Assembly: GCA_039619475.1 (NCBI GenBank)
Contig: CM077115.1
Coordinates: forward strand, 140,504,172-140,568,171
Direction: 5' to 3'
DNA from: Icerya purchasi
Taxonomy: Eukaryota; Arthropoda; Insecta; Hemiptera; Monophlebidae
DNA: 64,000 nucleotides
Made by a program: the position numbers and the translations under genes. The notes under the pieces are model-generated. The model was given only the letters and a program-made list of their open reading frames with translations. It ran no database searches and had not been told where the DNA came from. Positions 33,535-44,427 of this stretch are shown piece by piece. Position 1 is the first letter of the stretch; each line of letters opens with the position of its first letter.

Positions 33535-34360
33535 AAATCAGATCGGTATCAATTTTACTTGAAACGAAGTCCAAATTTAATCCAACACAATCTGGTACTC
33601 TACAGGGTAGTGCCTTAGGACCTACTTTGTATTTACCGTATACAGTTGATATTCCAGTAACAGCTGAGACGATGACTACTACTACCTTTGCAGATGATAC
33701 GAGTACAGCCATCTTGGCAGTTGACGATTAACCAGAATCAGCTACGCCTAACTTGCAATACGCAGTAGAAGAAATTAGCCAATGGGCATGTGATTGGAAG
33801 ATCAAGATTAATCAAGAAATATCGGTGCACGTTATGTTTACACTTGGTAAATCTAAGACCTGTCCTATATACCTTGATCGTCTTTCTATTCCGAGATCGG
33901 ACTCTGCTAAATACCCCGAGGTATATATTTAGATTCGAGGCTGAGTTGGAAGACACATGTCACGATGAAAAAAGAACAAACTATACATAAATTAAGACAG
34001 ATGTGTTGTTTGATTGTGCGTTAATCCAAGCTCAATCTGTCTAATAAGCGTATAATTTATTGTGAAATGATCGGGCCGATACGGTTGTATGGTATTGAAC
34101 TCTGGGGCTGTGCAAAGAAATCCAATTGGTTAATTATCGAGCGCGCTCGAAACAAGTGTCCCCGAAGCATCATTGGAGTTTTTTGGTACCAGCGCAACAA
34201 AGATATACATTCAGATTTACAGATTCCATGGATCGATAACGTTATATACCGTGTTGTGGAAGCGCATGAAAACCGACTTCACGGGCACCCGAATCTAGAG
34301 GACTTAGAATTACTACTTCCTAATGATGACTTAAGGCACCTTATAGTCAACTAATTTATT
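33535..34360 (+). pseudogene. Jockey-clade LINE, RT C-terminal half
   Basis: The plus strand gives TLQGSALGPTLYLPYTVDIP (RT motif, normally PQGSVLGP) and TTTFADDTSTAILAVDD (the catalytic FADD block). After a stop, YAVEEISQWACDWKIKIN follows, then shifts. The last frame (34,067-34,354) has RLYGIELWGCAKKSN and HSDLQIPWIDNVI, the standard C-terminus of Jockey-clade polyproteins. It is 5'-truncated and has several stops and shifts. The insertion postdates or abuts the hAT. Confidence 0.85.
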
Positions 34361-35410
34361 CTACATGTTGCGGTGAACCCCGAGTACCGAAATGTAGTTA
34401 GTGTGTAGACTGTATCTATTAACAAAAATATTTATTATTCAAATATTAAAATTATTTTAACGTAAATTAGAACTTATTTATACAAATTTATATATTATAT
34501 TGGCTTGGAAATTATTGTTTTTGTATGTTAACATAACTTAACCTTATTTACTTCTCGAATTAGATATTTGTTTGAACATGTAACGTAAATTTAATCAGTT
34601 GTTCTTTGCATTGGTATGTGGCAACAGTGATAAAGTTGAGTATATAGTCCGCGAGATCTGAGGGTCCAGAACTGCAACAGTTTTAGAAATGCTGATATTT
34701 TGTGACATTAGGTTATGTAGCGGTTGTATATCCATAACCTATCGTCAGTCAGCCAGTTTCACTAAGTAAGCAAAATATTGCAACGGTACACGTCACTAAT
34801 GTCACCAAAAGCTCTTTCTCTGTCCATGCAATTGTTTTATAAAATCTGAAATTTCGTATACAATTAGCAAATATCATTTAAAATATGAAAAACTTAGTCA
34901 GTCACTATTTTTACGCAACAAATGCCGTTAGCAGTCAATAGAAGAGTGCGCCTCGCGCTTAATTTATATAGCGCACTCGCCCATATAATGCTTGTATGTA
35001 ATTTTGAAATATATTGTAATATAATAAATATATTGAATTGGAGATGGCAGATGTTTTCGATGAGGAACAGTATAGGTAGCCTTGATTGAGAGCGTCGTTC
35101 GAGCTTATTAGGCTGATTATATATTATATATTAATAATAAAATAAATGGTTTCAAATTTTAAATAAGAAAAAAAAAACGATCATTAATTTTTGTTTAACG
35201 TATTTATATTAAAAAAATATGAAAAAAACTTTTCTAAATTGCTGCTACATTCGTATGCTTGATCAGATTCATCATAATTTTCTTCAATACCTGTAAGGTC
35301 GGACTCCATACCTAAAAATTAATAAACGTATAATATGTATTTAATTGGTTTATTAATACAAAAAAGGATAAAAAATTTTCTTGCAATTACGTATTACGTG
35401 ATTCATCATT
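34361..35410. other. AT-rich, no gene seen
   Basis: The first ~60 bp may be LINE 3'UTR. A small inverted repeat GAGTGCGC...GCGCACTC lies near 34,945-34,978. Otherwise nothing is supported. Confidence 0.4.
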
Positions 35411-35413
35411 TAG

Positions 35414-36411
35414 TTGACTCACGACATCTTTAACAAACGTAGAAATTTACTGTCCTTCAAACGAGTCCAATTCGTATCGTCCTTCCGATTCCCCAGCCAA
35501 CCATTTTCAACAGCTAACTTTGTGGTTGGTATTTTTTGGTGTCCAAAGATCAGAAATATATGCATTACGTTGGACGTGTTTATTCAGCTCAGCTCTACAT
35601 GGCGGGAGATTTGACGCATCGTACTTTTTAGTATGAACTTTGAAAGTGTCATCATTATTTTTGATTTTGTAACTTTTTGGAAATATTGCGAAATGAACTT
35701 CATTTAAATTTTTGATTTTTTTCTGACTACATAACCGACAGACAAATTCATCCATTCTTTCCATTATTACTAAACGATTATCGTCATTCATCGTACTTAA
35801 ATTTGTAAATGCTGTTTGAAAGTCCTCTGACTGCATTAACAAACTGTACGGTTTTTTTTCCTTTTCGGAAAAAGACAGAATTCTGACTGCAGCCAGTAAA
35901 GGCACGTAGAGCCAGAAAAGCAGCACAAAATAATTGTCCTAAGCGTTCATGTATTTCACTGACATTGGCGTATCATCGTAGTCAGTTTCCAACGCCAACT
36001 TCCATTCAGATCTTCACATCGCTTTCGAAACGACTCCTATTACCGAGCATAATTATGAGAATATGGGTATCGAAGCACTCGACGGATACGTTAGCATCAT
36101 GCGAGGGGCATGAAAAATTATCTTCAATGATCTTGATGACTAGTAGATCGTTTTCAACTTCATATTTTTAGCCAATAGTCGAAAATTATAAATACACCGT
36201 TTTATTACAAAAAAAAAGGAGCCAACTCTACCTTTTCCAAATCCTGTATTAGAAATGAAACTAGAGCTTCCTTGAACTTTAGGGGATATTGTTTTTTTTT
36301 ATAAAAGAAAGATTTCGACTGTATACAAGCTTTAAAGCGTTGATTATATTGATCTTTTGAATTTTTCCTTTTGTATAATATATGGCTTTCAGTTGCAAAA
36401 AAGAAAATCAA
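35414..36411 (-). pseudogene. Broken TE-associated gene (DTD-motif / LPPCR C-terminal family)
   Basis: Three minus-strand pieces fit one gene of a family common in arthropod genomes as mobile-element ORFs. In order: ILYKRKNSKDQYNQRFKACI and YPLKFKEALVSFLIQDLEKV (36,411-36,205), then VECFDTHILIIMLGN (about 36,090-36,040, where functional copies usually have SDTDxxIxLLxx), then MDEFVCRLCSQKKIKNLNEV and DASNLPPCRAELNKHVQRNA with YISDLWTPKN (35,926-35,507). The end is ENGWLGNRKDDTNWTRLKDS (about 35,500-35,440). Frameshifts and stops separate the pieces. The family's function is unknown to me. It is not a host housekeeping gene I recognise. Confidence 0.5.
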
Positions 36412-37085
36412 ATAAATTCGATTAACAATATAATGCTGTAATTATCTCGACGGTTTTGAATAGTGTCTGAACATTAATCCTGCTTAATTTTAACATAAAA
36501 CGTTGCACTTGTGTACTATAAATATCACGAATATCTTACATGTACTACGAGCGTGTATGTAACTGTAATATATTATCTCTCTTATTTAATGAATCCCGAA
36601 AAAATGTTTCTATCACATTAGCGCAATATATATTGTGTGACGAATTATTTTTGTAAAGGACAGTCAAAGGAACGTGTGAAATAAAACAGATTTTATAAGA
36701 AAATTTTCAATATCAAGTTTTAATCTTTTTGCATATTTTTATAATTTGGTTGTATTTATTTGCAATGGGAAACTATTATCGCTGTCTGTTTTCGAATTTT
36801 AACCTTTTTAAATTTTTACTCAAAAACGAAATTTTCTGTGAAAAAACCAAACGCAAATGTATTTCTCTTTAAATGCAAAACTTTAATCGGTCATATTGAA
36901 GGGAGGGGTACGCAGGAGACAGTATACTTTTTATAAACCGCTTCATTAATAAAAAAAAATCGGATGAAATTGTGCGGAATTAAAATTATAGTCGGGAAAA
37001 AATAATTTTTTTCTTCCAAAGAATTAACGAAAAATTATTAACCGTCTTCAAAAAAAGGAGTTCTCAATTCGACTGTATTTTTTTT
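36412..37085. other. AT-rich, no gene seen
   Basis: No recognisable coding sequence, repeat or RNA. Confidence 0.45.
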
Positions 37086-37320
37086 TTATTTATTTATTAT
37101 TATGTGTGTTACCTCAGAACTTCTTTCTAGGTGAACCGATTTTAATGATTCTTCTTTTATTTGAAAGTTGGCGCTTCTCGTGTAGTCCCAATTAAACTTG
37201 GTTAAGATCTGACCAGTAGTTTTTGAGTTATACTTAATAATGCGGGAGATTGAAGCTTTTAAAAGTTGTGGTCTTTTTGGATAATTTTTATTCATGATTG
37301 GTTTCAACGTCGGGTTAGAT
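37086..37320. repeat. Interspersed repeat fragment
   Basis: The phrases GTGAACCGATTTTAATGATT, TTTGAAAGTTGGCGCTTCTC and GACCAGTAGTTTTTGAGTTA occur as a widespread repeat in many insect genomes. Family unknown to me. The minus-strand open frame over it is unlikely to be a gene. Confidence 0.4.
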
Positions 37321-37750
37321 TTAGCTTCGTTTATTGTTTTTTATAATATCTATTTTTTTTAAACGTGCGTCGATCGAGATAAGATCGAGCCGCTATAAGC
37401 GACGTGCATTACCTCTGGCTTTGGTTTTATCTGCTAAGGTACTTGGTTGAATTAACGAAACAACAAAGCGTTGTAGATAAACGAATGATAAGAAATACAA
37501 TATTTGATAATAATAATTGAAAAATCTTACCATTACCGTTCTGCTGAATTATAAAAACGCGGAGGCGATTGACTTAAAATACTGTTAATTTGCCAAATTA
37601 CCATGGAAATGTAGCTTTTGATGTTTTTACCGTGGAAATGCAGTTCAAAATAAAGAAATCGATCTTTTTAAGTATAAAGTATGGAGAATAATGTGAAAAA
37701 AAATTGACTTTTAACAGGAGGAAAATTCAAGTATAACGCTAAAAATTGTA

Positions 37751-38236
37751 AAATAAAATGTTTTTTTACAAAAAATAAATACCGACTTCAAGGTATATTA
37801 TAAAAATTTAATAAAAATGTACTAGAAAGTAAAAAGTAATTGAATAAAAATGCATTAAAAAGTAAAAAATAATTACTCCCGATAAAAAATATATATCAGA
37901 GTGACATAACTTAAGGTGATATCGTAATTCTTATACAACACTGATACCTAAATTAGAGTCGGCATCAAATTCATATTAAAATAATAATTAAAAACTACAT
38001 TAAATGTTCAATAAATTGTTCCTAGATATTGTAATATGAATTTTATGTCGATTCTAATTAAGGTATGAATGTTGTATAAGAATTACGGTTCACCTTAAGT
38101 TATATCACTCAAATATATATTTTTTATCGGGAGTAATTATTTTTTCCTTTTTAGTGCATTTCTATTCAATTACATTTTACTTTCTAGTGAATTTTTATTA
38201 AATTTTTATAATAAACTGTAAAAAAACATTTTATTT
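37751..38236. mobile_element. Foldback MITE-like inverted repeat
   Basis: Two arms of about 200-240 bp are imperfect reverse complements. AAATAAAATGTTTTTTTACA at 37,751-37,770 pairs with 38,217-38,236. ATTACTCCCGATAAAAAATA near 37,873 pairs with 38,111-38,131. GTAATTCTTATACAACA near 37,925 pairs with TGTTGTATAAGAATTAC near 38,067. The centre is about 37,990-38,030. No protein is encoded. The target duplication is unclear, so the superfamily is not assigned. Confidence 0.8.
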
Positions 38237-38689
38237 GACCCGCGTCACATCAAGAAATGTATTCTGTTATTTAATATATTCTATATTTTTAAATTGTTAT
38301 TATTATTTTTATTAATTTAATATTTTTGCATCTCATTAATTATTTTAAACTGTTTTTTTTTTTTTTTTACTATTATTATTTTCATAACATTTAACGTTTT
38401 GATTGTACCGGGGGAATAGCATCTTTGACGAAATTATTTCAACGTCATAATAGATTTGTAAATGTATTATGATGCACAACAAGCGTTTGTTAGGTAGTCT
38501 GCAATTACTGAATTAAAAGATAGCTAATTAATAGCTGATAATATTTAACACATCGGTAACAAAGAAAAGTAATTAGAGATTCCGCGGTCTTTTTGAGGCG
38601 ATTAATAAGGTCGAAGTATGACTATTTCGCTTTTTTTTTTTTCATTTAATTCATCGTGAGATGGATACCTACTATATGTACATATAAAT
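38237..38689. other. AT-rich, no gene seen
   Basis: Contains a T15-type run near 38,350 and no recognisable feature. Confidence 0.4.
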
Positions 38690-40870
38690 ACAACATGATT
38701 TTTCTGGAGATTTTAATGCTGAACGTAGAATCTGGAATTATTATTACAACAACAAGATAGATAAGTAACAAGCTAGAGCTTATCTTCGCTGAATAAATCG
38801 TGTTTCAAATTCTTGCTTTGATTTCCCTACACACATTACCCCAGCAACCTTCAACTACATGCAAGCACTATCGATCTAGTCTTAAGTAAGAATATTAATA
38901 ATATAATTAAAGCGATGGTATCTCTAATCTTACTTTCAATTATAACGCAATCTATTTAAAAGTTATTTGCAGGCTGTCAGAAAGCCTGCTAATTAATAAT
39001 TACGAAAATGCGAACTGACTGGAATACCGTAGTAACTATATTGCAAACAACACAAACCTCTTTATATATCCAATAATATTAAAGTAATGTTCCTATTAGA
39101 CACTATCATGCCACACAATTTATGTGAGATTATAATAAAAGCTGCGAACCTTTATAGACCTAAAATCTAAATAAATTCTGGTAAAGAATTCTTATCAACT
39201 ACAAGTTAACCCCTATTAAAATTAAAAACTACTCTAGGAAAAACCTCCTTCTCCCCTTCGTCATATCATTTATAAACTCTTCGCTAAACTAGCTGAAAAC
39301 AAGCTATACAAACATCACAATACAACATGAAACAAAAAACTACTTAAACTTGGTGTCAAAAACCATTCGATTTGGAATATAACGAAAATTTTTAAAACAG
39401 CTATTCCATCGCTAATGCACGCGAATAAAACGGAATACGCAAATAGAGGCACGAAACTGAGCTCCTAACAAATCTAGTCCTAGATATACAAAAGCAAAAC
39501 AACAACGTTTCCACTGAGGCACAAGCTAACGAAATTCATAAGATCGGAACAGAAATTCTTGTCCACTTTACTGGATATAAGTAGTTATCCTAAATTGTTG
39601 GCGCCGGCTGATGATAATAAAGTTATTAAAAAATTAAAGAAGATATGATAACATCTCCATTGTCACGATCAAAAATTTACCTAATAGAGGAAAAATTAAT
39701 TTAACCATTCTAATAAGCTCCCTTTTCTTATCAGGCTACTTGCCTCCATGTTGTAAAGAGTCGATTATTATTCTCATACCAAAACAGGGCAACGATAATG
39801 GCTCTTAATTACAGAATCGAGGTTGCTTAAGCAGAATCGCGAAAAAATTAATTCTACCTAGAATGATCGAACAGTGTGATAAAAATCATTCGCCATTTCG
39901 TTTTTTTTTTTTACGTAAACTGTCTATCGTTATGCAATTAAATAGGCTAACCGAGTTTATAGCAGACAACTTTAACTTGAACGAACACGATGGACTGCTT
40001 TTGCTTGACATTGAAAAAACTTTCGACATCACATGTCATCAGGGCCTAATTTCCAAATTAATTAAATATCGATTCCTAAAACTTCGTATCATCATCATAA
40101 ATAATTATCTGGTAGGAAGGAGGTTTTCGATAAAAATCAGCAACACTACCTCTTCATCAAAAATTTTGGTGGCTGAGGTTCCCCCTAAAAGAATGTATAC
40201 TTGCCCTTTTCTTATTTATAATTAAACGATTTCCCTAAACTTCAATAGACTGAATTAGCATTGTTCGCAGATAACATAGTTTAAATCTTCATGAGAATAA
40301 ACAGGTACTTCCTCCTTGCGTTAAATAGAAAATCAAATTGAACGATACCAAAACGCAAGCTATACTTTTCACTAAACGAAGACCGACATGCATGCCAGAA
40401 TTAGAGCTGAAAAATCGAGTCTGCCCCGGTCAAAAATGAAATTAAATATTTAATTATCATACGAGACTAATAACTTTCAATAAACACATTTAATTATCAA
40501 TAAATCTCTCGCAAACAATTTCATGCTAAGACACATTTTCAATAAAAAATGCAAATTAACAACGGCAAATAACTCCCCTAATGCAAATATTCGCGGCCTA
40601 TCCTTTATGGTTCTCCAGTGTGGTATAATATCTCGAACCATTCAAAAAGTTCAGCGATTCCAAAATAATAAATGTCCTAGAATTACTCCAAGTCCCCCCT
40701 GTGTTTACTATAGTATAAATAATATGCATGCTGCATTGAAACTATCGAAAATGTAATTTACACACAAGCTAAAAAATTCTTTAAAGACTATTATCATATT
40801 TTTGTCAATAAAATCGGAGATTACACGAAACCTCTCTCCGGCTAAAATACAAAATATACGAACACAAACG
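38690..40870 (+). pseudogene. Jockey-clade LINE, heavily decayed
   Basis: Pieces of one element in plus orientation. The endonuclease region near 38,860 reads STIDLVLSKNINNIIK. The reverse transcriptase at about 39,930-40,225 reads LLLLDIEKTFDITCHQGLI, which in intact Jockey elements is a LLDIEKAFDTVWHxGL motif. It then has NNYLVGRRFSIKISNT and loses the PQGSxLGP motif to mutations. C-terminal remnants lie at 40,500-40,760. Many stops and shifts make it one of the oldest elements here. Confidence 0.7.
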
Positions 40871-41132
40871 AATTAAGAACTACTTTAGTCTAACTGTTCA
40901 CCGACTTTTCCGGATATATCAATGACGATTTAATAAGGTGTATTTTAACATTCCTCTCATGTAATACCTTATGTGTAGACATTGATATACTATTTGTTAT
41001 ATTATATATTTTTATTTTATTTTTGTTATTACTCCCGAAGCTGGATTTTTTCGTTGGTTATTTTTTCGTAATCTTGTAACTTAAAGTAATTTACTACCTT
41101 AACGTAAACGAAGCGTAGATTTGTAGACACTG

Positions 41133-42141
41133 TTGCACGTTGGAGAGAGCACTGATACGCGTATAATGTGTAAACTAAAAATGATAACGTGGGTAGAAAA
41201 AAGAGAGGAAATAGAAGCTGAAAAAGTATATAAATATATAAAGGAAAAATTCGAAAAAGCATATGAAGAATGTAGCCAAACAAAAAAAATGCAAGCAAGT
41301 GATAAAACACGTAGGAAAAAGGAATGGATGACACAGAAAATAATCGAAATGATAACGAACAGAGACAAATTGTATAAAAAAGTAAAAAAGAACAACCAAA
41401 TGCAGAAATAAGACGGCAAAAAGACATGTTTATATGAAAAAAAGTTTTGCGGGAGTACAAGGAGACAACAGGAAAACATGGTTAAATATAAATAAGATCA
41501 TAGGAAAAAAAAGGAATCTAGGAGTAGATGAGATGATCGAGAAACACTTTTCGAAGGGGCAAGAAGGAATTGAAATTGCGAACAGGTTCAGCAGAGAATT
41601 CAAAAATGGTATAAAAAAAAACTAGAACACAAATGTAACAAAGTATTATTAGGGGAGAGAAAAGAGAATGAACCGAAAGTAAATATGTACATACCTAAAG
41701 CAAACATAGAGCAAGTGGGAAAAATTATTGAGAGATTGAAAGAAACAAAGGCCACAGGACTAGATGGGATAAGAATAAAAGATATAAAGACAATAAAAAC
41801 ATATATAGTAAAAAAAATTACGAAACTGATAAATATGACTCTAAGTGAAGGAAGAATACCAGAGGGACTAAAGATATCGAAAACGAGGCCAGTATATAAA
41901 AAAGGCAAACACAGTGAATATGAAAATTATAGACCAATTGCAGTAAGTAATGTAATTGCAACAATCTTAGAAAAGTATATAGCTAATAGTTTAACGAAAT
42001 ATTTACAGGAAAATCAGATAATTGATAGAACACAATGCGGGCTTCAGAAAGGAAAATCAACATCGAAAGCGCTCGGTGAGTTTACAGAAAAAATAAGGGT
42101 AAATTTTGAACAAGGGAAGAAAGTACTGATAACATTCATAG
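41133..42141 (+). pseudogene. CR1/Jockey-group LINE fragment (linker and N-terminal RT)
   Basis: Three open pieces. At 41,133-41,411: EEIEAEKVYKYIKEKFEKAY, the endonuclease-RT linker. At 41,434-41,625: NRKTWLNINKIIGKKRN. At 41,685-42,140: KETKATGLDGIRIKDIK, EGLKISKTRPVYKKGKHSEY, NYRPIAVSNVIATILEKYI and RTQCGLQKGKSTSKALGEF, classical RT motifs 0-3. The frame stops making sense at 42,142, just before where the DLSKAFD-type motif should come, because another LINE tail is inserted there. The rest of the RT is not found downstream. Confidence 0.8.
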
Positions 42142-42350
42142 TTCTAACTAGACGTTATATTATGCGTCCAGAAATATTTATAGTGCTGCTGGGATTCTCT
42201 CATTTCCTTCTATTTCGGTTTATTCCTGCCCTTGAGGTATTTTTATCCTATGTCCTTAAATGCATAAAAATATAAATTTATTTCTCCTCCTTCCCATTTC
42301 TTAGGCTAGTGTTCTTGCTGACAAACCCAGTTAGGGGGGAAAGAAAAAAT
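42142..42350 (+). pseudogene. 3' end of the RNase H-type LINE family (short insertion)
   Basis: GILSFPSISV... and ILCP*MHKNI resemble the C-terminal LSFPSLSVVP...I of copies at 58.4 kb and 48.5 kb. They are followed by the family's 3' phrase TTCTTGCTGACAAACCCAG and an A-rich tail. Only about 200 bp are present. It interrupts the RT of the preceding LINE. Confidence 0.55.
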
Positions 42351-42770
42351 TATGTAAGCAAAGAGACCTTAAAGTAGCCCATTGGTAAAATCAAGTGCAA
42401 GTTCTGTATCACAGACATGCGGTATATCTAGAAAACCACACACAAAAAAATAAAAAATAAAATAAGTTGAAGATAGAATTATCCGAAATATTCACAAAGA
42501 ATTAGTAACGGAAATGCGTAAATACACACTATAACAGAAAGAAATCCTATAGTAAAACATGCGATAAAAAAGCTACCAAAAATGAGATATGAGTAACAAG
42601 CACAAATAATTATTAATATAGATGATAAATAAAATTCTCGATGGAATAAAATGTGGAAAAACCCACAAAAAGCGGGTAAGAAAATTAAAAAAATGAACGC
42701 AGAATGAAATAATCTTTAAGTAATAAATTACACAGAAATACAAAAGTACAAGTGTACAACCCTAGTTCGC
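42351..42770. other. A-rich, no gene seen
   Basis: A-rich sequence with no recognisable feature. Confidence 0.4.
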
Positions 42771-42772
42771 TG

Positions 42773-42773
<1 letters not shown>

Positions 42774-42819
<46 letters not shown>

Positions 42820-42822
42820 TAG
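42774..42822. repeat. (TA)n microsatellite
   Basis: Nearly pure TA run of about 45 bp. Confidence 0.95.
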
Positions 42823-42965
42823 TATATGGGTCTCGTATTCCTTCAGACTTTAAATTGTATTATGTTGTGGATTTTTATAAAGAATACAGCATTCACATAT
42901 ATTTATTTAAAAAAAAAGAAAAAAAAAAAAGAAATGTATCAATACGTCAATTTTTTTCATTTTTT

Positions 42966-43185
42966 TAAAATTTTTCTTGGGCTCGTCAGCCAAGGACCTT
43001 CAGCCAGAAACAAATAGTAAAAAAAGGAGTCGGTTATATTTTAATCCGATCAGAAATCTTTGCTACAAAGCAATCAATATAACAGGAATAATTAATCCGG
43101 GAAGGAAAGGACAGGATATAGGAAGCACAATAAGGAGCAGGAAGCCCAAGTCTCAACAAATAGGAATACAAAGTCAATAAAAAAG
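42966..43185 (-). pseudogene. 3' end of the RNase H-type LINE family, minus strand
   Basis: Reversed, it reads CTTCCTGCTCCTTATTGTGC, AATTTCTGATCGGATTAAAA and then the 3' phrase CTTGGCTGACGAGCCCAAG with an A-rich tail. This is nearly the same as 47,040-47,225 on the plus strand. It is a truncated insertion with its tail toward 42,905. Confidence 0.7.
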
Positions 43186-43270
43186 TGAAATTCAGATTAA
43201 AATATTAGACAAAAACTGAAACCACTATCAGGGTAATATATGTCAGTGGAATATATTACATTTAATTCTT

Positions 43271-44100
43271 TTTAGAGACGTTAGTATGCAGGTAAAAAAT
43301 AAAATCAATACTACGTAACTCACGTGGAACCGGTTGTAGAAGTTTTTAAAAAATGTTTGGCTAAAACTTGATTTTTACATTTTTCAAAATTTGGGCCCTT
43401 TGATTTTAAAATTTTGGGGGTCTCGTATTTTTTCCATATTGCCGTGATCGATATACATCATTTTAAAAAACGGTGACCCCCTACTACTGTGTAAAGGGCT
43501 GTAGACTTTTTTAAACTGCGTTAAGAGTATATTTTCCCAAATTTTTGTCCCTAAATATTGAAATTTTTCGAATTTTATTATTTTCTTGTATTCTAGAGAC
43601 CTTTGTATGCAGGTTAAAACAAAAATCAGTACCGTAACTCATATAGAACCGGCTGTGGGATTTTTTGGGAAAAAAATTCTTAAAACTTGATTTTCAAATT
43701 TTTCAAAATTTGGGCTCTTCGATTTTAAAATTTTGGAGGTCTCGTATTTTTCCTATATCGTAGTGATCCAGTCTTACTGCTTTAAGCGTGCATTTACTCA
43801 AATTTTGGTCCCTAAATATCAAAATTTTTCGAATTTCATATTTTTCCTGTATTCTCGAGACTTTCGTACACGCAGGTTAAAAAGAAAATTAAAACTGTAA
43901 CTCATATAGAACCGGCAGTGGGATTTTTTGAAAAAAAATTTCTTAAAACTTGATTTTCGTCTTTTTCAAAATTTGGGCTCTTTAACTTTAAAATTTCGAG
44001 GGTTTTATAATTTTCTTATAATTTCACGACGAAAATACGTCGATTAAAAAAAAAAAAAAAATAGTAACTCTCTAGTTACCATAGAACGGGATGTACGATT
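43271..44100. repeat. Three-unit degenerate tandem repeat (~260-320 bp units)
   Basis: Units start near 43,271, 43,591 and 43,853. Shared phrases include TAGAGAC...GTATGCAGGT, then GTAACTCATATAGAACCGGC, TTTTTCAAAATTTGGGCTCT and AAAATTTTGGAGGTCTCGTA. A partial fourth start (AGTAACTCTCTAGTTACCAT) lies near 44,064. No coding potential. Confidence 0.8.
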
Positions 44101-44351
44101 TTTTTTCTTGCAGCTTTATAAGATAGAGATATATAAGCTTTTGCGTATGTACTAATGCGAGCAACAATTTTAAAACCTTTGCGTATAAGTAAATTGTAAT
44201 TGTATCTAGTAATAAAAAGAAATTCAGTTTTTACGTGCACAGAGAATTGTAATATGGTCGACCAGCGTGAGCTTGCCTGAACATAAATTTTATGTGGAAA
44301 TTTGTAAATATACGATTTAAAACTAAAATACATGAGTAATATGTTCTTATA

Positions 44352-44357
44352 TTTATT
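44352..44357 (-). terminator. Polyadenylation signal AATAAA for the cathepsin gene
   Basis: AATAAA on the minus strand, about 70 bp after the stop codon of the protease gene, in CTAGGTAAATAAATATAAG. Confidence 0.55.
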
Positions 44358-44427
44358 TACCTAGTGCGCTGTCTGCTAATGAAATTGTGATTATAGCAAG
44401 TCGAAAAAAACTAGAAAAAAACAAACT

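Noticed and set aside
41029..41908. Phe-rich minus-strand ORFs resembling membrane proteins
   Set aside because: Antisense shadows of the A-rich plus-strand LINE at 41.1-42.1 kb.
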